A DNA stretch of 64,000 bases from Odoribacter sp. AF15-53. GTDB lineage: Bacteria > Bacteroidota > Bacteroidia > Bacteroidales > Marinifilaceae. Position 1 is the stretch's first letter. Each line of letters starts with the position of its first letter. The notes beneath the pieces are model-generated. The model was not told where the DNA came from. It was given only the letters and a program-made list of their open reading frames with translations, and did not search any database. The DNA lies in NCBI RefSeq assembly GCF_003479425.1, contig NZ_QUHC01000013.1, positions 10,820-74,819 of the forward strand, written 5' to 3'. The position numbers were made by a program, and so were the translations under genes. Shown here piece after piece: positions 43,653 to 53,064 of the stretch.

Positions 43653-43675
43653 ATGGAGGGTATAATACCCTCCAT
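43653..43675 (-). terminator. Perfect hairpin between precursor and lanB genes, probable attenuator
   Basis: ATGGAGGGTAT (43653-43663) and ATACCCTCCAT (43665-43675) form an 11-bp perfect stem with almost no loop. Lanthipeptide operons often carry a partial terminator here so that precursor mRNA exceeds enzyme mRNA. On the minus strand the following TCATTTTA is a weak T-run, consistent with read-through. Confidence 0.65.
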
Positions 43676-43681
43676 CATGTT

Positions 43682-43858
43682 TTACTTGCATGGTCTAACG
43701 TTACAATTAACCTCCCAAGTCTGGTAAGTTTGTCCACTGCAAGTTTTTGTGTTGTAGGTTTGAGGACCACATAAACGATCTGTTCCACCTGCAACGTTTT
43801 GCATTTCGTTACTGTTAAGATTTGCGATAACAGTCTTTTTTACTGATAACTTTTTCAT
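43682..43858 (-). CDS. Class I lanthipeptide precursor, GG-type leader
   Basis: 58 aa. The leader is MKKLSVKKTVIANLNSNEMQ followed by NVAGG, matching the Bacteroidetes double-glycine natural-product leader (basic start, L-N-x-N-E-M, V-x-GG). Cleavage after GG gives a 33-residue core beginning TDRLCGPQTY and ending CNVRPCK. The core has four Cys (positions 5, 15, 27, 32) and seven Ser/Thr (1, 9, 12, 14, 16, 19, 22), enough for four lanthionine-type rings. The gene lies between lanC (upstream on the same strand) and the split lanB genes. The C39 peptidase/ABC exporter encoded divergently should remove the leader. Ring pattern and activity are unknown. Confidence 0.9.
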   Translation of the reverse strand: MKKLSVKKTVIANLNSNEMQNVAGGTDRLCGPQTYNTKTCSGQTYQTWEVNCNVRPCK

Positions 43859-43914
43859 GATATGAATTTATATTTGTTTTGCTTTTAACATAAAGGAGTA
43901 AAAGCATCTCCTGT

Positions 43915-45132
43915 TCATTTTATTAATAAAAAAGCGTCCCAATCAGAAAAATGGATATCCGAATTTGATGCCATTAATGATAAACCGATTCCACTTATCC
44001 CCTCCAAAAAACTATAATTATCAAAATAATCAAGCTTTGACTGTTTCATTTCCAATGCCTTAAATCCAGTTCCGTTATTAGTGTATGTAGCCATTCTCAA
44101 TGTTTCGTTAATCCAAAATTTATTGGCATCTAAAAATGAAGATATTCCTGTTTCATAATACATCCGCAAGAAAATTTGAGCAATACCGCTAGTACCATGA
44201 CATAGGCAGGCATCCCACACGGAATTTTCTTCTAGTTGCTTTCGTTGAGTTGAAAATCTCAAAATTTCAAGTGATTTCATTTTCAGACCATCATCATGTA
44301 ATATTTTCCCACATTGCCATAAACTTAATGCGATACCAAGATCGCCATAACACCACCCCATTCTACTTTTTAGAATATCAGGTTGTTCATACTCTATTGT
44401 TATACTAGGAAAAAATGAACCGTATTTTTTGTGATCAATTTCTTGAGCTAAAATAAATCGAATGCAGCCATTTAGTAATTTAAGGGTATGTTCTTCTAAT
44501 ATGTTTTTTTCATAAACCCTAGCTAAAAAGATTGCTATACTAGACATCCCGTGTGATAAACATATATTAAACGCCTTAATTCCAGATAGATTTAATATAG
44601 TTTTCCATGCATACTGTTCGCCATTTATAATCACATCTGCCCATAAATGATTTATAATATTTTCTATACATGAAATAGATAATGCATTATTCCGGTGTAA
44701 AAAATAAAATCCTAGTCCAATAGCTCCATGTAAAAAATCATAATTAGGATTTTGAAGTTCCTGGTCTAGTATTTGCTTGAAAAGATTGTCATAAACATCA
44801 ATAGCTTCTGACATTTCAATTTCGATAAATTCTTTCTTTTGCAAATGTTCTAAGGCTAATAACATGCCACACAATCCATTACTGTAACTATATGCTCGGT
44901 ATCCATCACTTAAACTCGTCAGGCAAAAATCCAGATGTTCGTCAAAAAATTTCTGCATACTACATTTAGGATTGTAGTGCAGATAATATGCTTCAAACAG
45001 TAACATACCCCACTGTCCATTAAATAAACCAAAATCTTCATGTGCTTCCTGAGTCTTCATTTTACCCTTTGCATACAAAGTTATGCTAGCTGCAATCTTT
45101 TCGAGTTTATGATCTAATGTTAGATTTGACAT
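43915..45132 (-). CDS. LanC-type lanthionine cyclase
   Basis: 405 aa from the ATG at 45132 (MSNLTLDHKLEKI); an upstream in-frame ATG at 45162 lies inside the promoter. The alpha-toroid repeats of LanC are visible, with the zinc ligands in GWCYGDLGIAL (Cys) and CLCHGTSGIAQIF (Cys-His). LSHGMSSIAIFLAR and FLEGISGIGLSLM are further barrel repeats. The enzyme adds Cys thiols to dehydrated residues to form lanthionine rings. It is the first gene of the minus-strand operon lanC-precursor-lanB(N)-lanB(C)-S41. Confidence 0.9.
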   Translation of the reverse strand: MSNLTLDHKLEKIAASITLYAKGKMKTQEAHEDFGLFNGQWGMLLFEAYYLHYNPKCSMQKFFDEHLDFCLTSLSDGYRAYSYSNGLCGMLLALEHLQKKEFIEIEMSEAIDVYDNLFKQILDQELQNPNYDFLHGAIGLGFYFLHRNNALSISCIENIINHLWADVIINGEQYAWKTILNLSGIKAFNICLSHGMSSIAIFLARVYEKNILEEHTLKLLNGCIRFILAQEIDHKKYGSFFPSITIEYEQPDILKSRMGWCYGDLGIALSLWQCGKILHDDGLKMKSLEILRFSTQRKQLEENSVWDACLCHGTSGIAQIFLRMYYETGISSFLDANKFWINETLRMATYTNNGTGFKALEMKQSKLDYFDNYSFLEGISGIGLSLMASNSDIHFSDWDAFLLIK

Positions 45133-45159
45133 CTTGTTATTATTATAATTTTGCCATGG

Positions 45160-45189
45160 CAAATATATGTATATAATTTAGAATACCAA
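45160..45189 (-). promoter_or_regulatory. Promoter of the lanC-precursor-lanB operon
   Basis: On the minus strand: TTG at 45189-45187, a 19-bp spacer and TATATTTG at 45167-45160. This places transcription start about 20 bp before the lanC ATG. A divergent TATATTTG (45303-45310, plus strand) serves the exporter gene. The 200-bp gap thus holds two divergent promoters. Confidence 0.72.
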
Positions 45190-45341
45190 ATAGTATTTAT
45201 AAATGCTTTCAGTCAAAACAACTTACATATTTTTATATTACTGTAATACAGTTATATAAACAATAATATTATTTTTAAATGTGATTATTCAACTTTGTTT
45301 TATATATTTGCATCAGCATAATAACCATTATAAAGTATGTA

Positions 45342-47534
45342 GTGAAAAAATTTCTTTTATATCTTCAGTTGGACGGTATGGACTGCGGTCCGACTTGCCT
45401 GCGGATGATTGCTCAAAAATTTGGCAAATCATATACATTGCAACACCTACGCGAGCTTATGCATGTTGGAAAATTTGGCGTGACCATGCTAGATATATGT
45501 GAAGCTGCTGAACAAATTGGATTACGAGCCCAGGGAGCGAAAGTTGAATGGCAGGATTTGATTGACATTCCACTTCCTGTAATTGTACATTGGGATAGTA
45601 AACATTTTGTTGTCGTGTATAGAATAAAGAAAAAACGAAAAGGTGAATTCAATATCTACATTGCGGACCCTTCTATCGGTTTTGCGATATATTCAAAAGA
45701 TGAATTTTTGAATCATTGGATATGTAAGAATTCTAATGAACAAGAAGGATATCTAATAGCGTTTGAAACGACACCTAGTTTCTTTATAGAAAACAAAAAA
45801 GAAAAATTTCACTACAGTTATCTATTAAATTATTTGTATCCTTATAAAAAGTACATTTTTCAGGTATTTTTAGGAATGACAACTGGTGTGATTATCAGTG
45901 TTTTAATGCCTTTTTTAACTCAGGCGATTGTCGATTATGGCATAGGTACTGGAGATGTATCTTTTATTGTAATTATTTTAATAGCGCAGTTAGCATTATC
46001 TTTTGGCAAGACCATGAACGAGTTGATTCGAAATTGGCTAATGTTACACATCACGGCGAGATTTAGTATTGCATTAATTTCTGACTTTCTGATTAAGCTC
46101 ATGAAGTTACCAATCTCTTTTTTTGATGCCAAGCTGATAGGCGACATTTTACAACGAATTGATGATCATGGCCGCATACAAACTTTTCTAACTGGAACTA
46201 TGATTAGTATGCTATTTGCTATTTTTACTTTTATCATATATACATTCATGATGGCAAGTTATCATGGAGGTATTCTTTTGTCTTTCATTGTTGGTAGTGC
46301 CATATATATACTATGGGTTTTAATGTTTTTAAAAAAGCGGAGAGCCATAGATCATGTTAGATTCAGGGAGGCTGCTGCCAATCAAAATAGCATGGTGCAA
46401 CTAATAACAGGGATGCAAGAAATAAAATTGAATGGATGTGAAAAGCAAAAACGTTGGATGTGGGAAAAAATACAAGTACGTTTATTCAACGCTAGTGTGA
46501 AAGGTATGACCCTGCAACAGAATCAGCAAATCGGGGCAACGATGATTAACGAATTAAAGAATATTGTTGTATCCTATCTGGCGGCAAGAGCTGTGATTGG
46601 TGGGGATATGACATTAGGTATGATGGTCGCAATTCAATACATTATAGCCCAATTAAATGTGCCTATTGACCAATTTATTAATTTTATTCAAAGTGCTCAA
46701 GATGCAAAAATAAGCATAGAGAGATTGGGAGAAATTCATCAAAAAGAGGATGAAGAAAGTCAAGATAGTGGATTGATATACGAAATACCACCTGCAAAAG
46801 AAATTACAATAAAGGATTTATCGTTTCGCTATGACGGTCCGCACTCTCCCAAGGTATTGGAGAATATAAATCTAGTCGTACCTGCGGGTAAAACGACCGC
46901 AATTGTTGGTGGTAGTGGTAGTGGAAAAACAACACTGATAAAAATACTACTCGGATTTTATGAGCCGGAAAAAGGAGAGGTGTTGATTGATAATCAAAAA
47001 TTGCAGCGTTACAGTCCTCACTCGTGGAGGATGGCATGTGGTGTTGTCATGCAAGAAGGAGTTATTTTTTCAGACACATTAAAAAAGAACATTTGTATCC
47101 TTAATGATAATCCTGATGAGGAACTTTATAGCAAAGCTATTCAAACGGCAAATTTGCAGGAATTTATCAATAAATTACCTTACAGGGACAAGACAAATAT
47201 TGGTATTGATGGGCATGGCTTAAGTAGTGGGCAAAAGCAGCGTGTGTTAATTGCCAGGTCAGTTTACAAAGATCCCGGCTATATATTTCTTGACGAAGCA
47301 ACAAATTCATTGGATGCTAACAATGAATTGATCATTATGGAAAACTTGAATCGTTTTTTCAAAAACAAAACTGTCGTGATTGTTGCTCACAGATTAAGCA
47401 CGGTCAAAAATGCTGATCAAATTATAGTGATGGACAGTGGTAAAATAATTGAGAGCGGCACACACAATCAATTGATTGCAACAAAGGGGGCGTATTATAA
47501 ATTAGTAAAAAATCAACTTGACTTAGGGAACTAA
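45342..47534 (+). CDS. C39-peptidase-containing ABC exporter of the lanthipeptide
   Basis: 730 aa. It starts at GTG 45342, since the N-terminal Gln of the C39 domain (LQLDGMDCGPTCL) must be included and no earlier ATG fits. The C39 peptidase (about 1-140) has catalytic Cys in DCGPTCL, His in WDSKHFVVV and Asp in IADPS. Six membrane segments follow (160-430). The nucleotide-binding domain has Walker A GGSGSGKTT, signature LSSGQKQRV and Walker B YIFLDEATNSLD. It cleaves the precursor after GG and exports the core. It is followed 7 bp later by a HlyD-type adaptor. Confidence 0.92.
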   Translation: MKKFLLYLQLDGMDCGPTCLRMIAQKFGKSYTLQHLRELMHVGKFGVTMLDICEAAEQIGLRAQGAKVEWQDLIDIPLPVIVHWDSKHFVVVYRIKKKRKGEFNIYIADPSIGFAIYSKDEFLNHWICKNSNEQEGYLIAFETTPSFFIENKKEKFHYSYLLNYLYPYKKYIFQVFLGMTTGVIISVLMPFLTQAIVDYGIGTGDVSFIVIILIAQLALSFGKTMNELIRNWLMLHITARFSIALISDFLIKLMKLPISFFDAKLIGDILQRIDDHGRIQTFLTGTMISMLFAIFTFIIYTFMMASYHGGILLSFIVGSAIYILWVLMFLKKRRAIDHVRFREAAANQNSMVQLITGMQEIKLNGCEKQKRWMWEKIQVRLFNASVKGMTLQQNQQIGATMINELKNIVVSYLAARAVIGGDMTLGMMVAIQYIIAQLNVPIDQFINFIQSAQDAKISIERLGEIHQKEDEESQDSGLIYEIPPAKEITIKDLSFRYDGPHSPKVLENINLVVPAGKTTAIVGGSGSGKTTLIKILLGFYEPEKGEVLIDNQKLQRYSPHSWRMACGVVMQEGVIFSDTLKKNICILNDNPDEELYSKAIQTANLQEFINKLPYRDKTNIGIDGHGLSSGQKQRVLIARSVYKDPGYIFLDEATNSLDANNELIIMENLNRFFKNKTVVIVAHRLSTVKNADQIIVMDSGKIIESGTHNQLIATKGAYYKLVKNQLDLGN

Positions 47535-47541
47535 TCTTAAT

Positions 47542-48846
47542 ATGAAAGCGATGAAAACTAAACGTTCTACTCAACATTGCGAAGATGTAGAACAAATCAT
47601 GAAAGAAATTCCTAGTTCTTTTATAAAAAAAGGGTTGGGTGTAATTTTTTGTTTTATGTGTTCACTTGTTGTCGGAAGTTATTTCTACAAATATCCTGAA
47701 ATTATTGCTTGTCCTGTTATATTAACAACGACAAATCCCCCAATTACGTTATACACAAAAACGACCCAAACGATCCAAAGATTATTCGTGGATAATAACG
47801 ATTTCGTGCATAAAGGTAAGATAATTGCAATGCTTGAAAATACGGCAAATTATACTGATGTTTTAAAGTTAGAAAAGGATCTAAATACTTATGATAATAC
47901 AACTTGGGATTCGCTTGTGCTTTCCAAGCAACAACCATTTTTGAAATTAGGAGAATTGCAAGATTACTATAATTCATTTGCAAAAAATTGGAATATATTT
48001 AATGAATTCTTGCATTTGAAATACTATCTCAACAAGACTGATTTGCTAAACCAACAAATAACTCGACAGAGACTCGAATATCAAGCAATGCTAAAACAAC
48101 ATGATAGCCAAAGAAAGAATTACCTGTTGGCCAAAAGCCAATACCTGCGAGATTCATCATTTTTTTCCAAGCACCATGACGTGGCTGTAAGTTTGCATCA
48201 GCACGAACAAACAACTCAAAAATTTTTGAAAGAAGAGATTGCATACATGAGCTTTTGTTCATCATTACGTTCCGCCAACAATCAAATATTAATACTTGAA
48301 CAGGAGGCTCTGGATTTACATTCTCTGTATGAAAGAGAACTTATTACGCATAGAACAACAATGGACGAAACGTACAATTCGTTGAGGGAACAATTAAAAC
48401 AATGGAAGGGAAAATATATAGTAGAATCTCCTATCGCTGGAAATGTTACATTTACGAGACTATGGAAGGAGAATCAATTGATCAAAGAAGGCGAGAGTGT
48501 TGTTACTATTGTTCCTGAGCAAACAACTAAAATTTTTGGCTATTCTTTCATTAATACTAACGCCATTGGTAAAGTGAAGAAAGGGCAACCTGTAAATATA
48601 AAATTGAATGGATTTCCCTATATGGAATACGGGGTGCTCAAAGGTTCCGTGATTAATATTTCATTGGTGCCTGAAGAAAACAAAGGATACATTGTTGAAA
48701 TAGAGTTAGATTCGGGAATGCAGTCCTCGTATAATAAAGAAGTGAAATTTATTCAAAAAATGGAAGGATCCGCCGAGTTCATTACAAATCGCAGGAGACT
48801 GTTAACCCATATTGTCGCTCCGTTAAAATCTCTCTTAAAAAATTGA
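47542..48846 (+). CDS. HlyD-family membrane fusion protein
   Basis: 434 aa. One N-terminal membrane segment (LGVIFCFMCSLVVGSYFY) is followed by a biotinyl-lipoyl-like half (IQRLFVDNNDFVHKGKIIAMLEN), a long coiled-coil hairpin (about 130-270), the second lipoyl half (YIVESPIAGNVTFTRLWKE) and a beta-barrel domain. It bridges the inner-membrane ABC exporter to an outer-membrane channel (not encoded here; a TolC homologue elsewhere is expected). It is paired with the exporter gene. Confidence 0.88.
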   Translation: MKAMKTKRSTQHCEDVEQIMKEIPSSFIKKGLGVIFCFMCSLVVGSYFYKYPEIIACPVILTTTNPPITLYTKTTQTIQRLFVDNNDFVHKGKIIAMLENTANYTDVLKLEKDLNTYDNTTWDSLVLSKQQPFLKLGELQDYYNSFAKNWNIFNEFLHLKYYLNKTDLLNQQITRQRLEYQAMLKQHDSQRKNYLLAKSQYLRDSSFFSKHHDVAVSLHQHEQTTQKFLKEEIAYMSFCSSLRSANNQILILEQEALDLHSLYERELITHRTTMDETYNSLREQLKQWKGKYIVESPIAGNVTFTRLWKENQLIKEGESVVTIVPEQTTKIFGYSFINTNAIGKVKKGQPVNIKLNGFPYMEYGVLKGSVINISLVPEENKGYIVEIELDSGMQSSYNKEVKFIQKMEGSAEFITNRRRLLTHIVAPLKSLLKN

Positions 48847-48892
48847 ATTGTAAAAAAAGGAATGCCTTCTCGGACACTCCCTAAAGCAATGT

Positions 48893-50149
48893 TCATTTTC
48901 GTATATGTATCTTGCTGTCGATCTCTTGCAATGAGACCAGCAGGTGATCTAAATCGCTTTTTGTATGGGTGGCAAGAATCCCCAAGCGGATGCGAGCATC
49001 ATTCAATTTCACTCCGGGGTAGGTAATACCGCAAGTGTATATTCCTTTCTCTAAAAGTTTTCGTACCACAGTTTTAGTTTTCAAGTCATTGCCTATTTTT
49101 ATCGGGATGATTTGAGAAACGGTATTGCCCGTGTCAAAGCCCAATTCTTTTAATTTCGTGTTTAAATACCTGTAATTCTGACGAACAATTCCCCTTTTCT
49201 CCGGCTCTTGGTTGATTAATTTAAGCGAACATAAAGCGGAACCCATCACCTGGGGTGTTGGGGCTGCGGAGAATATACTTGTACGGGCGTAGAGTCTCAA
49301 ATAATTTATCACGTTTTGGGGACCAGCGAAAAAGCCTCCAATCGTCCCCATGGACTTGCTTAAAGTTCCAGTGATGAAATCTACTTTGCCCAATAAGTCA
49401 AAATACTCGATCGTCCCCCGGCCGGATTTCCCCCAGACTCCAATCCCGTGAGCATCGTCTACAAGGAGATAAGCACCATGTCGATGGCACACCTCTACAA
49501 GTTCTGGTAACGGGGCAATGTCTCCGTCCTGCGAATACACGCCATCAACAATAACTAATTTTGTATCATATTTATTCTTGATCGTGGACAAGTATTTATC
49601 CAGATATTCGGGATCGTTGTGTTTCGTGATTTTTGTATTCGTGTTATATAGCCCTTCAAATACGCTTGCGTGAGCAAACATATCAACAATCGCTATGTCA
49701 TTTTTGTGCAGTAGGGCTAACAAAGCACCTGCGTTCGCTCCGAAACCTGAGGAGAAAACGAGAGCGTCCTCGCAATGTAAGAAGGTGGCAATAGTTCTTT
49801 CGAGTTCTTGTTGTGGCTTAAGGTATCCACCAATCACTGGGGCGGCACATGCTCCTGCCCCGAATTTCTTTAACGCTGCTATTCCGGAGTCGACAACCCG
49901 AGAGTCTTTCGAGTAACCCAAATAATCATTTGAAACAAAGGTTGTCGCTCTCAAATAGTTTTCCCCATAATTGCCTGTTAATTTGATATGCCCTCCATCG
50001 ATGCAATCTTCTGTCACCATCCACAAGTCCCACAAGCCCGCATCCTTTAACTGAGGAATGTACGTTTGAGAAAACTTCCTCGCTTTCTCCATAATGTCAC
50101 TTCCTTCAATCGTAACAAAGTCTTTTAATGTAATGTTATTTGTTTTCAT
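48893..50149 (-). CDS. PLP-dependent alpha-oxoamine synthase family enzyme
   Basis: 418 aa, aminotransferase class I/II fold. The PLP lysine lies in TGTLSKSMGTIGGFF, the cofactor Asp/His region in LLVDDAHGIGVWGKSGRGTIEYF, and the N-terminal FVSNDYLGYSKD is typical of the AOS group (KBL, BioF, serine palmitoyltransferase, CqsA). These enzymes condense an amino acid with an acyl-CoA or acyl-ACP. The acyl donor is not readable. No biotin genes are nearby. The gene is followed upstream by an AT-rich regulatory gap and a TetR gene, so it may make a lipid or signal molecule linked to the cluster. CAAATATA (50233-50240) is a minus-strand -7 box. Confidence 0.8.
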   Translation of the reverse strand: MKTNNITLKDFVTIEGSDIMEKARKFSQTYIPQLKDAGLWDLWMVTEDCIDGGHIKLTGNYGENYLRATTFVSNDYLGYSKDSRVVDSGIAALKKFGAGACAAPVIGGYLKPQQELERTIATFLHCEDALVFSSGFGANAGALLALLHKNDIAIVDMFAHASVFEGLYNTNTKITKHNDPEYLDKYLSTIKNKYDTKLVIVDGVYSQDGDIAPLPELVEVCHRHGAYLLVDDAHGIGVWGKSGRGTIEYFDLLGKVDFITGTLSKSMGTIGGFFAGPQNVINYLRLYARTSIFSAAPTPQVMGSALCSLKLINQEPEKRGIVRQNYRYLNTKLKELGFDTGNTVSQIIPIKIGNDLKTKTVVRKLLEKGIYTCGITYPGVKLNDARIRLGILATHTKSDLDHLLVSLQEIDSKIHIRK

Positions 50150-51079
50150 ATTTCATGCGTGTAATTTATATTTTCTCTTATGATCTGTTTTTGAGATAAA
50201 CTTATGTGATGAATTAGACGAACAAACGCATGCAAATATATAGAAAATATAAACATTATATACTATATAGTATCTATAATATTTAAATTAATGCCATATA
50301 GTGCATGTCGTGTGTTTGACGGATAAGGAGTTAATTGTAAGGTGTTAGTCGTGTGTTATGCGCTCGCATATTACTTTTGTGCAGTTAATTATTGAGTGTT
50401 ATTTTTGTTTGATATTCATTTAATAAGATGGAATTCGTACAAATCTTGTGAAGGGAATTTCAATAGGGAATGTGGATGTCGAATAAATACTGCATAGTGA
50501 ATTATTTTGTCTGTTTTCTTCCTTGTGTTTGTAACCATATAAATCACATTTGTTTTCGTGTCGAACGATGCTAAGGTTAGTGATAAAAAGTATTGTTTTT
50601 AATAATTTAATTCTATGGATAGCGAGCAATGTGCGAATACATGATTGTATGAAAATCGGATAATACGCCCTGTATGTAAGAGAAGGCTCGTGTCGAAAGA
50701 TAAAAGAATTCTTGCTTGGAGTGTATGATAAACTAAACTGCATGCTTGAAAATATTTTTCTGCAACTCACTCAAATAACAACTAATAGAGGGAAAGACTT
50801 AATTTAAATGTGATTGATGTTTTAGCTATATTCGAAGTTTTAACAAAAGTTTGGTCAAATTGGATCAGTTTTTTTTGTTTGGAGGACGAATGTTTAAATT
50901 CATCCTGTTTTTCGTCCGCAATGAATACTTTGTAGTTGAGTATTCGATGTTTAGTCAATTCGATAAATTGCATATTTGTCTATATATCAGTGCTAACATG
51001 TAGATTGTATATTGTTTTATGAATAAGTTTTAGTATTTTTGCTTCTCATTTGTACTAGGACTTTAATTGGAATTATATT
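50150..51079. other. 930-bp gene-poor regulatory gap with a TACTATATAGTA palindrome
   Basis: No convincing gene is seen; a 116-codon minus-strand open frame has no recognisable features. Near 50255-50280 lies ATTATATACTATATAGTATC followed by TATAAT, an imperfect palindrome located 15-40 bp upstream of the presumed -7 box of the oxoamine synthase gene. It is a candidate operator for the TetR regulator. The remainder is AT-rich without repeats I can identify. Confidence 0.4.
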
Positions 51080-51085
51080 TTGTTT

Positions 51086-51853
51086 ATGAAAACGCAAAAA
51101 GATGGTGGGTTAATTCAAGCAAATAAACGTATTCGAAGATCTAAAGATGAAATCGAGAGAGACTTGTCTCGGGCAATAACGAAAATTATTACATCACAAG
51201 GATTTAGCAAGCTAACGATAAACAATGTGTCAGAAGCGGCTAACGTCACAAAGCGGGTAATTTATGAGAATTACGAAAGTTTTGAGAATTTATTAAAGGT
51301 CTATTTTATAAAAAATGATTTTTGGACCTCTTTCATTTTGGCAAAAATCGCTGATAAATATACAAATTACAAAGATTTTTTTGTCGGAGTACTTGGGGAG
51401 TTTTTTAAAGCTATTGATGAAAATCCAGTGTTCCAATGTATCATTCGCTGGGAAGTGGCCGATCCTAATGATTTTGTTCGGAGTCGTGCCAAGAACCGAG
51501 AGATTAGTTGTGCCGATGAACTACAAAAAAACAAGAAATTCTTTCAACAAATCGGAATAGATATAGAAGCTTTGTATGCTTTGTTGATTTCCGGTATTTA
51601 TCATTTAGTACTGAGGAAGGATATCTCAACGTTTTGTAATATTGATATCACAAATCAAGAAGGCAAAGATCGAATTGTCAATATAATAGTGAAATTGTCG
51701 GAACTCATGTTCGCCTCATTCGAAAAAGTGGACGAAAAAAAACGAGTTATTGCTCGTTTGCTCAATCGTGGAATGGGAATTGAAGAAATTGCGGAAATCA
51801 TGGAAGTGGACAAAGCTTTTGTTTGCTCTATTATTGAATTGAAAAAGGAGTAA
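51086..51853 (+). CDS. TetR-like transcriptional regulator with an Rpn-type C-terminal tail
   Basis: 255 aa from ATG 51086 (a TTG lies two codons upstream). An N-terminal TetR helix-turn-helix (about 20-65: AITKIITSQGFSKLTINNVSEAANVTKRVIYENYESFENLLKV) is followed by an all-helical ligand domain. Unusually, the last 35 residues (VIARLLNRGMGIEEIAEIMEVD) look like the helix-turn-helix tail seen in Rpn-family transposase-like nucleases. It probably controls the divergent oxoamine synthase gene and perhaps the lanthipeptide genes. An AGCTATTCTCGA/TCGGGAATAGCT hairpin follows at about 51876-51911. Confidence 0.8.
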   Translation: MKTQKDGGLIQANKRIRRSKDEIERDLSRAITKIITSQGFSKLTINNVSEAANVTKRVIYENYESFENLLKVYFIKNDFWTSFILAKIADKYTNYKDFFVGVLGEFFKAIDENPVFQCIIRWEVADPNDFVRSRAKNREISCADELQKNKKFFQQIGIDIEALYALLISGIYHLVLRKDISTFCNIDITNQEGKDRIVNIIVKLSELMFASFEKVDEKKRVIARLLNRGMGIEEIAEIMEVDKAFVCSIIELKKE

Positions 51854-51930
51854 ATCTTTTTCTTGACGGCCATTTGCTATTCTCGAATGCTTTTTCCTTT
51901 CGGGAATAGCTTTGTGTTGCCATTTTGTGC

Positions 51931-51960
51931 TTGCAAGCTCCAAAATTATTATTATATTTG
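51931..51960 (+). promoter_or_regulatory. Orphan Bacteroidetes-type promoter
   Basis: TTG at 51931-51933, a 19-bp spacer and TATATTTG at 51953-51960 match the consensus fully. The next 300 bp contain no plausible gene start, so the original gene is probably lost or reduced. Bases 51970-52784 contain only two short unconvincing open frames (52080-52298 minus, 52325-52567 plus) and a 10-G tract at 52684-52693. Confidence 0.55.
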
Positions 51961-52784
51961 TATAATTATTTCCAATCTCAAGAAAGTGGTTATAAATATT
52001 AAGTAGATGGAAATCCATTTTTCGTATTGAATGCTATTATATCAAGATACAAACGTAGGGATTTCTTGTCTACTCTGGTTTAACCCACCTCTTGAGTCAA
52101 GAAACGCTCCACGTTCTTTTGTTGTATATTTTGTTTCAGTAAATGGCCTTTGCCAAAGGTATTAAAAGCCAATATAAATACTTTGTGTTTTTTGTTATTT
52201 TTGATCCATAACACGTTCGTTCGAGCAAATACAATGATAAATTGAGGAGTTTTTGTAGATCCATCATACCTAAAAGAGCTTCTAATAGATGTTAGCACAT
52301 CGCTATTAAATATCTGTAATACAGTTGAGTGTATGGCTTTTCTTGGCCTGCATAGGCAACCAAGTTGGGTTGAGCTATTATCTATTAAAAGAAATATTAA
52401 GCAAAGTCTATCCGCAGGATAGCCTGAAAATTGATATATATCCGATTAAAATAGAATCGCCTGTTTCGATTGCGTTTAAAGTTGAGAATCTCGTTGTTGA
52501 TCAAGATTATACATTGTATGTTGATACAACAATAATAAACTTGATCCCTCGTGAAACACCAGAATAGATCCACACCTGGAACAATACTGGTTTTAAGATT
52601 TAGGCAGGTTTGATTTTACTAAGAGGAATAATTTATTTAACTAACAACAATAAATGGAGGAATTTAAAATCTCTATTTATTATGGGGGGGGGGTAAATTA
52701 AACTGTGCCATCTTCATTTTTGACTCAACGGCCAGGGATCGGGCAAGCGCCAAGGGGTACTCCAGCACTCCCGACAGCGTAAAA

Positions 52785-52972
52785 TTACCATAATTTAAGC
52801 CTTTCTCTAAATTTAATAGCCAGTTGTTGAGCAACAGCCGCCCAATTCGGAATTAGCATGGTCCATTTTTTCCTGATATTGCGATAAGCCAGGTAAACTA
52901 CTTTTTCAAGGGCGATGTCGTGCTGGACAGGGCCTTGTTTTTGATGCTTTCGAAATTAAATTCTTGTTCCAT
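52785..52972 (-). pseudogene. IS256-family transposase relic with large internal deletion
   Basis: On the minus strand an IS256-like start (MEQEFNFESIKNK) runs within a few codons, in another frame, into the typical C-terminal end (LEKVVYLAYRNIRKKWTMLI followed by PNWAAVAQQLAIKF, stop at 52785-52787). About 350 internal residues, including the catalytic core, are missing. Inactive remnant. Confidence 0.78.
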
Positions 52973-52974
52973 AA

Positions 52975-53019
52975 AAACTGTGTTAGCAAAATTAATCATT
53001 TATTTTGCTAACACAGTTT
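52975..53019. repeat. Head-to-head 18-bp inverted repeats at the IS256 relic end
   Basis: AAACTGTGTTAGCAAAAT (52975-52992) and its exact reverse complement (53002-53019) are separated by 9 bp. The first abuts the IS256 relic and is its terminal repeat. The mirrored copy may come from another end of the same IS family, as in an abutted-ends junction, or from a longer palindromic terminus. Confidence 0.65.
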
Positions 53020-53064
53020 AAATTACATTCTCGAAAGATCTATTCCTCGTGCAAGTCCGTGGCG

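Noticed and set aside
48893..50149. Biotin synthesis gene bioF
   Set aside because: The enzyme family fits, but no other biotin genes are nearby and the context is a lanthipeptide cluster, so the specific name is not justified.
50420..50770. 116-aa minus-strand frame in the gap before the TetR gene
   Set aside because: Composition is irregular, no domain and no promoter in the right place.
52325..52567. 80-aa plus-strand frame starting at TTG
   Set aside because: No recognised domain, poor start codon, in a region full of relics; mentioned only as unresolved.
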